Assembly (NCBI GenBank): GCA_036245805.1
Contig: BTRK01000004.1
Coordinates: forward strand, 30,489,541 to 30,553,540
Reading direction: 5' to 3'
Origin: Pristionchus mayeri
Taxonomy: Eukaryota; Nematoda; Chromadorea; Rhabditida; Neodiplogasteridae
DNA: 64,000 bases
Each line of letters starts with the position of its first letter. Positions within the stretch are counted from its first letter, which is position 1. The notes under the pieces were generated by a model. It was given only the letters and a program-made list of their open reading frames with translations. It searched no databases and was not told the DNA's origin. Below are positions 10,633-20,431 of the stretch, in pieces. A program made the position numbers and the translations under genes.

Positions 10633-10794
10633 TTCGCTGCAGCGCTATATCCGAAATTGTTGATAACTGAACGCTGTTTACCTAGGGAAATGAATCTCGG
10701 GGTATTAGCGATACTAATAATTATTCCCGAAAAAACGAGAATTACATAAAATTGAATAGTGAGGATGCAAGGCCAAAATTAAAAGTAGAGGCCA

Positions 10795-11925
10795 CGGGAG
10801 TTAGAATGGTGGTCCAGGTCCGGAGTTTGGGCGACCGCTATGAAGCTATTTATATTCAAAAACAATTATTGCATCATGTTGCATGACGATGTAATTCCAA
10901 ATTTTTAAATATCTGACTCTGGGGAGTCGAATGGTCAAGGTCAGATAACTGGGCGACCACTTTGAAGCGATTTATGGCCAAAACTGCGATTATTGCATCA
11001 TGTTGCATAATAATGATGTATTACAAAATTATGAAAGAGCCGAGAGTCGAATGGTCAAAGTCCGGGGTCTGGGCGACCACTTTGAAGCGATTTATAACCA
11101 ACAAGCGATTATTGCATCATGTTGCATAATGATGATGTAATAACAAATTTTGAAAGAGGTCACTCTGGGGAGTCGAATGGTCAAGGTCCGAGGTCTGGGT
11201 GATGCCTGGGAGCCGAGATATTGCATTATTGCATCATCATTACGTAATGATGATGAAATCGGTGGTGCAATAGAAAGATCCCGTCGAGGGGAGTTGTACG
11301 GTACCTTACTTGTAGGTGCACGATGAGTTTGAATCGAGTTTTGAGGAAAAAACGGGATATTGCATAGTGATGATTAAATATGACGTCATGATGACGCAAT
11401 CATTATCGATTTTAAAAGTGCCGAGCCTGGGGATCCGACTGGTCAAGGAGTTACCGTTCTAGGATGCGGTTGAAGCGAGTTATGAGGAAAAAAAGATATT
11501 GCGTAATGATGATGCAATATGACGTCACGATGACGCAATCATTATCGATTTTGATATAGCTCGCAGCTAGGGTTCGTATGGTGAAGGACTTGACCTTCTA
11601 GGTTAAGTTTAAAGCGAGTTATGAGCAAAAAACGAGATATTGCGTAGTGATGATGCAATATGACGTCACGATGACGCAATCATTATCGATTTTGATAGAG
11701 CTCGCCATTAGGGTTCGTATGGTGAAGGACTTGACCTTCTAGGTTAAGTTTGAAGCGAGTTATGAGGAAAAAACGAGATATTGCGTAGTGATGATGCAAT
11801 ATGACGTCATGCTGACGCAATTATTATCGATTTTGAAAGAGCTCGCCGAGTGGAGTCGATTGGTACCCTAGTTGTAGGCGTACGATGAGTTTGAAGCGAG
11901 TTATGAGCGAAAAACGGAGAGCGTG
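10795..11925 (+). repeat. Tandem array of ~120-150-bp units in the element core
   Basis: About nine diverged units. Each contains a block like GAGTCGAATGGTCAAGGTC or GGTTCGTATGGTGAAGGACT, then GTTTGAAGCGAGTTATGAGG, then a block of TTGCATCATGTTGCATAATG or TATGACGTCACGATGACGCA. The later units carry an eight-base TGACGTCA palindrome, repeated at similar spacing. No long open frame. Confidence 0.75.
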
Positions 11926-11986
11926 ACAGACAAACAAACACACAAGCAAACAAACACACAAACAGACGAACGGACAGACAGACATC
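11922..11986 (+). repeat. Simple repeat GACA/CAAACA
   Basis: Runs of GACAGACAAACAAACACACA and ACAGACGAACGGACAGACAG, a low-complexity tract closing the tandem array. Confidence 0.8.
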
Positions 11987-12194
11987 TTGTCTTTTTTCTA
12001 CATAGTAACGAGCTAGAATCCCCGAGAGCGCGCACTCTAACCGTCTGGCGCTCTCGCCGCCTGACCTCCCTCTCCCTCCCCTCTATTTAGCGCCCCTCGT
12101 TCGCCTATTCCGTCATTTTCTACCATCTTCCAAGATATGCATCTCGCTTCAACGAGAAGATAGAGACTCACTTTCAACAGATGAAATGTTCAGC

Positions 12195-13053
12195 TCATCG
12201 TGCTCTCCATTTCTAGCTATTGCTCGAGTCGTTATGACAACTTTGACCTAAAGTACAGTTTGGCGCTTTTCATTGAATTCCACAGATGAAAAATCATATT
12301 TATTGATGCACCCTTTCTTGGAATAGTTTAGAGGTACATTTCTACATTATTTGAAAGCCACTTAGTGCATTAGGGCCCACCCCCCAAGTTGGAATAGGTC
12401 AACATATCGATTTTCAAGTTTTGGGTAATGTGAGCATTTATGACCCATGACAGTGTTATACCATGGGCGGAAACAATTTTAAATGTTCTTCTGGATGTTT
12501 TTGGACAATTTTGAGCACAAATAAGGGCAATTGAAGGTGCGGAAGTTCTCTTCCCCGGAAGCCATTTTGAGGTCGCTTCACGAAGTGACAGCTTTTTTTT
12601 GTGTATATTCCGATTTCCTTAATTTTTGGCGAAAAGTGAGGCACATATATGGACTACAACTTAAGCATGAAAACTCAGAACGTTTTTCCGATTTCCAAAG
12701 TTACGAAAGGTTTTGTGCACCCGACAGCCCCGCACCAGGATGAAGTCCAGGAATGATGACTTCGGCATACAAGTTGTAGTGCATGATGGTAGCTTACGTT
12801 GGAAAAAAAGAACGGCCTTCTATCTTTATTTTAAAGGGAATTATGATCATTGAAGTGAGCGCGATTTGACTATCGAAAAGTGATAGTACCATCTTTGGCC
12901 TTCTGAATCTCGACGATGACGACAGAAATCGAAATTCTGAAGACGCAGTTTGAAAGAGCATCATTTGAAGTACTTGTCACCAAATTTGTTTCAGGATAGG
13001 ACAAAGTTGATTCCTACCGCCGCCGCGTGGTCGATTCTCTCGCGATTCCTCTC
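12195..13053 (-). repeat. Right inverted arm of the 3.4-kb element
   Basis: Mirror of the left arm, from CATCGTGCTCTCCATTTCTAG to ATTCTCTCGCGATTCCTCTC. A short open frame on its minus strand also appears in the left arm in altered form; neither looks like a gene. Confidence 0.8.
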
Positions 13054-13930
13054 TTATATCCAAAGTTATTCCAGTACTTTCCAGCAGGTGGAATTTATTA
13101 ATTTATCAATTGAGAAATTATACAATTGAAAGAAGTGGATAAATGACGAAAGTAAAGGTTCTCGATGTTCTTCTTCGCGTTAATATCTTCTCTTGCACGG
13201 ACGACTAGTTGAGTGTTGATTACGGACTCGTTCGTTGTGGTTGAGACATCGGATTGTTCGCGAAGGAGAATAGCGGCTCAACAACAAGAATAATCAGATT
13301 TTTCATTAAAAGAAACTGGAACACTTAGAATCTTCATTCGATTCGAGTACTTATCAAACCATAACATAGGCCTAAAAATATGAGAAATCCTATTCACCTG
13401 GAATGAATGATCCAATGTGGATTAAGTATATTAATATTTTAGTTGAAAATTTAGTATAATAATTAAGATATCGATGAGATCAGAGATAAATGATAGCAGA
13501 GTATGCACCTGGAATTGAAACATTAGAGATCAACGATTTGGAGTAAAGCATAGAGAAGCTACGACAAACGCAAGAATATCGAAAGGGAATACACTTGGAT
13601 GGGAGGAGTCTCGCAAGAATCGAAATTAAGCTCCCCTCTGCTCTCTCCTTCCTCCCCTCTAAATCCAAAGTCAATAACATCGACATGAGGTGTAGTAGAG
13701 AAAGTCCTGAGAAGACAATATGTATGGAATGACTCATCGAGGACAATCGAGCCATTCCATCCCGTAATATGGTGCTTGATTATATATAACATATATGTAT
13801 TCAATGTAAACGAATCGTATGAGAGGAATCGTATAAGGTAAAGTTAGCCACTAAAGGACACGCCAAGGTTCGTTGGTGCGACAATCTATTGTAAGAAAAT
13901 ATATGGGTGAAATAATTGAATTGGATTAGA
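13054..13930. other. Intergenic region with third diverged repeat copy
   Basis: About 880 nt. It includes the third repeat copy at 13470-13760 (minus-strand CAGGTGCATACTCTGCTATC and GTCGATGTTATTGACTTTGG). Open frames of 81-91 codons on the minus strand fall in this repeat and give no recognisable domain. Confidence 0.4.
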
Positions 13931-14381
13931 ATGCAAATGAACTTATTTACAATTTCTGATGTGAGGGAAGCGAACTCTTCTCATTCATTTCTACTCGTCT
14001 TCTCTCCACTCGCCGGTCGTCTCCAGTATGCTATCCCTCCTCATTCTTCAGGTAACCTTACCAACTTCAATCAATATTCAATCAATACAGTACTTCACTT
14101 ATTGACGTTATAATAGTACCACATCTATCATCAACTTAAATCTGATCTCCTATTCAGATCGTGATCTTCAAGGGAACCATTGGAAGCGCAGTTGATTATA
14201 GCTAATGATTTGTGTACAGCTAATTAGAATATGGATCTCAATCTACAACCGACTTTTACTACCCTTCATAACCGACAACCAACTTTTAGAGTATGGCTGC
14301 CGCTGCAGCTTAGGATCGACGTGCAGTAAGCACTGCGGGGACCCCGCCCATCTCTGCTCCACCAAGTGCAAAGTATGTTGA
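13931..14381 (+). CDS. Possible small cysteine-rich peptide gene, two exons
   Basis: Exon 14290-14381 follows a CTTTTAG acceptor and reads EYGCRCSLGSTCSKHCGDPA, then HLCSTKCKVC and TGA: seven cysteines in 30 residues. It joins in phase to an upstream open segment 13931-14051 (ATG, with a short hydrophobic run SFLLVFSPLAG, then a GTAACC donor), giving 213 nt or 70 codons. A secreted disulfide-rich peptide (defence or signalling) would fit, but I do not recognise the cysteine pattern, the hydrophobic segment is not N-terminal, and the first exon is uncertain. The terminal exon is the more believable part. Confidence 0.35.
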
Positions 14382-15570
14382 GATGAGAGAGATAAGTCAC
14401 AAAGTAACATGTTACTTATCGCGCAAATTCTTCGTCACTTTCCTCGAACGTCTCAGTATCTCACAGCGAGAACGAATGGTGAAGGCAATATTTCATGCCA
14501 TTCGAACTCTAACCGAGATAGAAGAACCTCGTACATAAGCAATACTGTAATTATAAACAATACTTCCAAATTTTCGGCCAGAGAATGTAATGAATCATTT
14601 ATAGTCATGATGAGGGGTCACATTCTCCATTTCTTGTGTTCTCTCGAGTAGATGTCGAAAATTTACGAACATATTAGATTAATTTCCTACTAGTCTATAG
14701 TCATGATAAGATTAGTCGTTTCGACAATTCACTATCGATTTCACAAATGATTAATATAATTCAGGAGAGCATAACTGAGGTAAGTGTGAAGGAACGAAGA
14801 ATGAAGAATCAGTAGCCAGTGTTGATAAAAATTATAAATAAGCGCTGGAAGAAATGAATTACAATTTTATATGAAACAATTCAAATTAATGCTATATATT
14901 TTAACAAAGATCAGAAAACGGAAGTATGTAATCGTGAAGATTCATTGAGATCACCATCATTCTCTTCATTTGTCGTGCTCTCTCTCAGTCAATAGTAAAG
15001 AGTAGAATCGTCTAATCATCAACTATAAACTAGTAGAAAATGAATTTAACTGGTCGTTTTTCCATCGACTATCCTCTCGCTTTCAGCTGCCGAATAGTGG
15101 AATGAATATTAATCAACTAGCCGTTTGTTTTCGACCCTCCAATCGAGAGAACTCAAGAAATGAAGAATGTGAATACTGAGACGAAAAAGTGATGAAGAAT
15201 TTGGACGATCGGTAACATGCCATTCTGTCATTTTCTATCTACTCTTTGCATATCATCTTCAGAAGCTGAGCGTGTCTTCACTGAGAAATGCTCAATATGT
15301 ATTGGAATGATGATGCATGTAATTATACAAATTATTTTTGCAGGTCATCTAATTTGCGAAGGACCACACCACGAGTTATCAGATTTTGTGAAATCCTAAA
15401 GTGCTTCTTTTTGCTGTTTCCTTTTAATGGAAAAATCTGCGCTTCTCAGGCAAATGCGATGGTATAAAAATCTATATGTGTGATGGTAGCAAACATAATA
15501 ATAATGCAAAACTATTTTCCGGAATATGAAGAAAAATATTTGAAAGTTGAAAAATAAATATTTTTAAATT
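14382..15570. other. Intergenic, no supported gene
   Basis: AT-rich sequence. Open frames up to 80 codons lack splice context or domains. No RNA gene recognised. Confidence 0.45.
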
Positions 15571-15680
15571 GCTCTCCATCTCTATTAGTCCTTCCTCGAA
15601 TAGCAGTAACTACTCGGTTCTTCTTCCTGTAAAAGGTGTGGCTCGATGCCGAAAGTGAAAGGCGCCAAGTGGTTCTTGCC
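15571..15680 (+). repeat. Dispersed repeat, copy B (first copy at 5087-5215)
   Basis: TTGCTCTCCATCTCTATT, GTCCTTCCTCGAATAGCAG, TTCTTCTTCCTG and GCCGAAAGTGAAAGGCGCCA follow the order of copy A. It is followed by a CT-rich simple tract at 15680-15710. Confidence 0.6.
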
Positions 15681-15959
15681 TCTCTCTCTCTCTCTTCCTC
15701 CTCCTCCCTCGCCGAGAGAATGTACGGAGTGAAGAGAGGACTGTTCCCCTCATTCTCCTCTGAGACTGCCACGCATGCGCATCGGTGCTCATTATTACCG
15801 CTGCTTTTGGCAGGATCCGTTACGGAGGTGTCGAACTGGTCCATGCTGGTATTACTCCCACTGATCCACCCTAGTGTTATTTTATTCGCAGATCCAATTG
15901 TTATTGTGCATCCAGAGTTGCTCAACAGCATCAATTTATTCACTGACCCCTCAAAGAGC

Positions 15960-18900
15960 CTTGCTTCACCTCAGCAGTATATTTCTTGTGTGTGTATCCG
16001 GTTAATTGTCGCGCACTCCGACGGGCAGAAAGTGTGAATGGGCTGAGGAGAGAGGGAAGAACACTGGGAGTATTATGCATGGATCTCCCACCGACACCAC
16101 ACTGTCTCACTCAATCACTCCCTTCACTTCGTTTTCCGAATTTCCCTCGTGTTCTCACAATTTACCTTCGTCGGTTTCATTCGTGATATCTCTTCCGGTG
16201 TATTAACAACCGTTTCCGTCGGATTGCCATAACCCATTGTGCACAAACATCCGACCGTAAAGACCATACTTGCAATACCTGATATCAGCTAGTGGCGATC
16301 GCGCAACCTATCATATCTCCCTATCTGGTTTCACTCGCAATCACTGCTTATCAATTTCCCCCATCTCAACCTTACTACAGCTCTCTCCCTCGAATCCCCG
16401 ATTAGTCCAGATTCTTCCCCTCCTCCGGAACCCTTATCAGCCCCTCGGTATCTTTCTTTGTTCCGGAGTGGACACACTCAACACTTGTTTGTCTCATCTT
16501 CACATCTCAGAAGCCATTCCGAACCTATCCCCTTTTTCGATCAATTGCTGGATGAGGGTGGTCTGGAGACTGTGTCCAGATCTTTTCTCTCCGTCCACGT
16601 AACAGTGCCCTGTTGATGGGGTAATTCGCGTCGGTCACTCCTCAGATCCCCCATCCCTCTAGCGATATCTCGCGTGTTTGTCGACTTGTAAGAGGAGGGT
16701 AAGAGATGGGGATGTCTCCCTCTCCCTCGCCCCGCCAGCTTTTGTAGATCTCCCCTCGCTCCCGTCGATATCTCCACGCTCTCTTCAATCCTCACACTCT
16801 CTCAGCGCAGTCTTTTAGCGTTGAGATTCAACGTGCATCTCGTGTCCGACTACGGAAGCACTTTAGCCCCCTCTACCCGTCTTACTGATTTTTTGTGTCA
16901 ATATCGAACTTTGACCGCTCCCTCAAGAAGATCACGAATGTCGTGCGCTTTTCCTAGCCATCCTTTGTCATATCTCTCATTTGTCAAAACGAACTAATTT
17001 CCTTGTGCTATCATCGGCCGTGACACCGTTCCTCCCTTGCCCACAAATCTTCCCGAAAGTAGATGCGAGGGAGAGAAGCGAATCGCTGTTCCTCGTCCCT
17101 TTCTGGGTTACTGCATTCCTCCCTGTCCTATCTGCGTATTATCGAGGGGAGATCGAAGAGCTGCTGCGAACTCTTCCCTTCCCCCTTCAGGGAAAGCGAA
17201 ATCTCATTCACTCTCGGGGTCGCGTTCTGCTGCTATTTTACCGCTCGTTTTAGCACTTGTCCTTTCCCACGCATTTCGGTATTTTAGTGTCCATGAGCAT
17301 GTTTCTTGTCTGATCACCTCCTAGAGACCATCACTTTTACATTCGCTTTTGGTAGATTTTTCATTTTCATTCCTCCTTTCTATTGTATTTGCCATGATTT
17401 TTGGCATTTTTTTCGGTGATTTCCTCTTCATCCATCATCTTCTCACTCTCTTTCCAACCATCGCAGACTTCTTAATTACTCCATTAATCCCCTACAGATT
17501 CTCGTTTATCAGTCAATCCGCAATCAATCTCATCTCACTTCTCTTAATCGTCCATCAACCCGCCATTCCTCACTCATTAGCATCTCAATTAACGCGGCCA
17601 CCCGCTAGAGGGTCGAGTTTGCCTAGCGGCCCAAATCGTTTCATTGTCCGTTTTGAATCATCGAATAACGAGAGAGCAAGCGATATGGGGAGAGTGCATG
17701 CACAATGCGGGCTCCCTTAGTGTACGTCGAGATCCGAGGGCGATAAGCCACTTTCGCACGTCCTAAAACTCTGTGTGAGTGACTTACGACGATTGCTTTG
17801 TTTCCTCTTCTATGTCATCGATTCCTTAATGTAATTTTTTGATCAGATTAAGAGGCTGAGTCGAATCATATATTGCTTGGTCATGTACTGCTTCAGAAAA
17901 CACTACTCGAGCGGTCATTTTCCTGATGACGTCATCGCATGCCCTAACCATCTTTTCACGTCGTATCAATGATGAGATTCCTAATCCGCGCTTCCTCTCA
18001 ATCGCGGCTACTGAAAGGTCAAACAAAAGAGCCCCGGAAGGCTCGAGATGAGAGAGAAGAGAGAGAGGAGAGACGTCAGACGACTCGAGAGGATTAGTCA
18101 AGAGTCTGGGAGTACTCAAGGAGAGGGACGAGAGAGTGTGGGGATCAGAGAGAGTAGCACCCTCAGGGAGACAGAGGGCACTCCTTAAGTGATTGACCAG
18201 AGCGAGAGAGGGTAATCAGCCTCCTCGAGTGATAACCTACTACCATTGAGGGACTGCCCTTGTTTGTCTTTGCAATTAAACCTTGTCAGTGGTATCTACG
18301 TTTGTTTCCAAGACGCTGATTACCACTGTGCCTGGCCTTGTGAATATTTTCAAAATCTATATTTTTCTGGATCCAGATTATCGATTTCCTCGCACTCTTC
18401 AAATTTTGGCTCGTGCCCATTTCTGAAATCCAATCCGTGCTTCAGTTCTGCACAAAAGAATCGGCTCTCGAGGCTGTCCGAGTGCTCCCGAGATTTCCAG
18501 AACGCGCACGTTCCTGTTGCATTCTGCTCTCATTTTTGGCATTTTGGATTACCCTTTATCATATTTTTCCTCAACTTGCTATTGATCTCAGCTAAGTCCG
18601 TTGGTATTGATGAATCTCCAGCCAGTTTATCCCCAATCCTCCCATTCGCTTCTCCCTATCGCTGTTCTCCTATCAATCCCGGTCGCTAATCAGCGGCGTT
18701 CTCCAGTTCGTTTTTTGTCCCTTTTGCTTCCCAACCATTTCGATTTCCTCCCTCCTCCTTCCTTCCTTCGATATTCTCATGGGAGACAATCTCCTAAGGC
18801 GATCTCTCCTCCTCATCGAATTGACAACCGTTTTCATCCCCTCAGGAAGAGCTCGACTCTACTTTCACTCAACCGTTCCAAATTCGAGAGCGGGTTCGCT

Positions 18901-19600
18901 AACCGGCGGCGCCCCGTTCATAACCCGATCCGAGATCATTAATTTTTATCTGATGTTTTTCTCTTTCTCCTTATCCTGCCATTATTGCGCCGACTTCAAA
19001 CCAATTTGCGGTTTCTATTCAATTTTCAATTTCGATGCCATTCCTCTAGCATCTTTTTGTTCCTCTCTAACTTCTTCCGGTCACTCAGTGCATGTTTTCC
19101 GTCCCTCTCCAGAAGGGGAACGCGCTCCTCTCCTAATCCTGCCCTCTCCATTGTTCCTCCCCATGCCGAGCAGAGAACTCAGTGTTCAGGCGCGCGTTTC
19201 TTTGTAGACTCGTGTTTCTCCCTTGCTCACTCTTCGACAATTAAGCAAACACTGACACGCATGCGTGTGGCGTACATTTCATTCCATAATTTCCTCACAA
19301 ACCCCTTCATGTCTTCTATTTTCGCGCAAGCTCGCATATTATGCTCGTAAACTTTCGCTTTCCCCAACTTTCATCCCTCTCGGTCAATTCTCGATATTGT
19401 CTTACGACTCCTCTTACCCTCCTCTCCATTCCCTTTCATAGCCCATAACCGATGGAGAGGAAAGAAGAACTATCGAAATCCATGCGACCTCGAGATCCTC
19501 AATCATTTCACTCGCTTTTTTTGCGTGCCGTTTAGCGCCTGCACAAGGCCTTCTGCCCAATTGGCCGGCAAGTAACTCAGTCCTCGATCATCTGCTTGCA
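15960..19600 (+). promoter_or_regulatory. Pyrimidine-rich upstream region of the giant membrane-protein gene
   Basis: About 3.6 kb in which the plus strand is strongly rich in C and T, with many TCCC, CTCTC and TTCC runs. This creates several stop-poor frames of 60-147 codons that encode only Ser/Pro/Leu-rich sequence; I do not take them as genes. It lies directly before the start of the 121-exon gene and probably holds its promoter and leader. The same bias, on the matching sense strand, precedes the nested minus-strand gene. Confidence 0.4.
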
Positions 19601-19602
19601 GG
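19594..19602 (+). promoter_or_regulatory. Likely spliced-leader (trans-splice) or 5' UTR acceptor
   Basis: TGCTTGCAG 31 nt before the ATG at 19634, preceded by AT/CT-rich sequence. In nematodes a lone acceptor this close to a start codon is commonly a trans-splice site; a cis-spliced 5' UTR exon is the alternative. Confidence 0.45.
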
Positions 19603-19633
19603 TCTACCGTACACTGCCCGCTCGGCAGCCATC

Positions 19634-20431
19634 ATGAGCCGGCGGAGGGCATTGAGCCTGCCCTTGCAGGCTACAGTATGCCTGCTCTTACTGACTACGA
19701 TAGCTGGTGTGATCGATGACAATCGGATATCGATCGACGACGTCAAGTTGGCGTGCCCTGAAGGCTGGACGAGGCAGGGGTCAAAGTGTCTGAGGGCTAT
19801 TGCAAGGGAAGCCAGCTGGGAGAGGGCACAGCAGTTCTGCCTCAGGTGCGCATTATTTTACATCGAGCGGAAATTCAAAAAAATTTCAACAGTGAACTAT
19901 CGAATATGCTTTGTAGAAGATTGATGGAAAGTATCGGAGTATTCGTGATCACCTCATTTTTTTTTCAGTCGCGGTGCTTTTCTCGCGCACATCGAGTCTC
20001 CCTCTGAAAACGAAGCGCTCGGAGAAGAAGTGTTGAGAGATCCCGAAGTGGCTGGAAGAAGCCAGTTCTGGATTGGACTCAGCAGTGATAAGTGAGATCT
20101 TGGAAGATTTCATGTAATTTCTTGACGATAAAATAACAAAATCAAAGACCACCTCGTTCAGCTCCGACAACGGCGTCTACCACTGGTCAGACGGTCGTAC
20201 TGTCTCGCAGTACGTCGGATTCTGGGCGCTCGGCCAACCCGAAGAGGTCGACGGAGACTGCGTTTCCGTGAGTGGTTGATCTTTGAGCTTTGAGAGTCAC
20301 GATGCCCATGAATATACAGATTACCTAAGAATGACGTCCTCAGGTCTCTCTTTCCTCTTCTCCTCTCTGGTCTCGTGGCCCCTGCAAGCAGTTGCTGCCC
20401 TTCATCTGCGAGCAGCCAGCATGCGTCGAGG
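19634..20431 (+). other. Exons 1-4: signal peptide and C-type lectin domain
   Basis: Exons 19634-19845, 19969-20091, 20162-20267, 20344-20431 (residues 1-176). Signal peptide about residues 1-26 ([18 protein letters not shown]). The lectin fold runs from [12 protein letters not shown] through FWIGLSS, VYHWSDG and GDCVS to FICE. The calcium-site sequence reads GQPEE and the WND position WSRGPC, so sugar binding through calcium is doubtful. Confidence 0.85.

Larger units (their letters stand above)
9665..13053. mobile_element. 3.4-kb element with ~860-bp inverted arms and tandem-repeat core
   Basis: The left arm (9665 to about 10535) and right arm (about 12195 to 13053) are inverted copies, beginning GAGAGGAATCGCGAGAGAAT and its complement. 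Shared landmarks include GGGGGGTGGGCCCTAATGCA (left) against its complement near 12370-12395, and TTGACCTAAAGTACAGTTTG on the right against its complement on the left. Between them lie a 91-nt hairpin, a tandem array and a CAAA/CAGA simple repeat. I see no transposase, so it is a non-autonomous fold-back or long-TIR element. Target duplication is not clear. Confidence 0.8.

Noticed and set aside
12456..12743. Minus and plus frames in the right arm of the 3.4-kb element
   Set aside because: The same sequence in the left arm is not open in the same way; this is repeat sequence, not a gene.
15512..16037. Overlapping 143-codon minus and 133-codon plus frames
   Set aside because: They overlap a dispersed repeat and a CT simple tract, oppose each other, and show no domain or splice structure.
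16270..19350. Many plus-strand open frames of 60-147 codons in the CT-rich region
   Set aside because: They overlap in different frames, encode Ser/Pro/Leu-rich sequence without domains, and follow from the low A and G content that removes stop codons.
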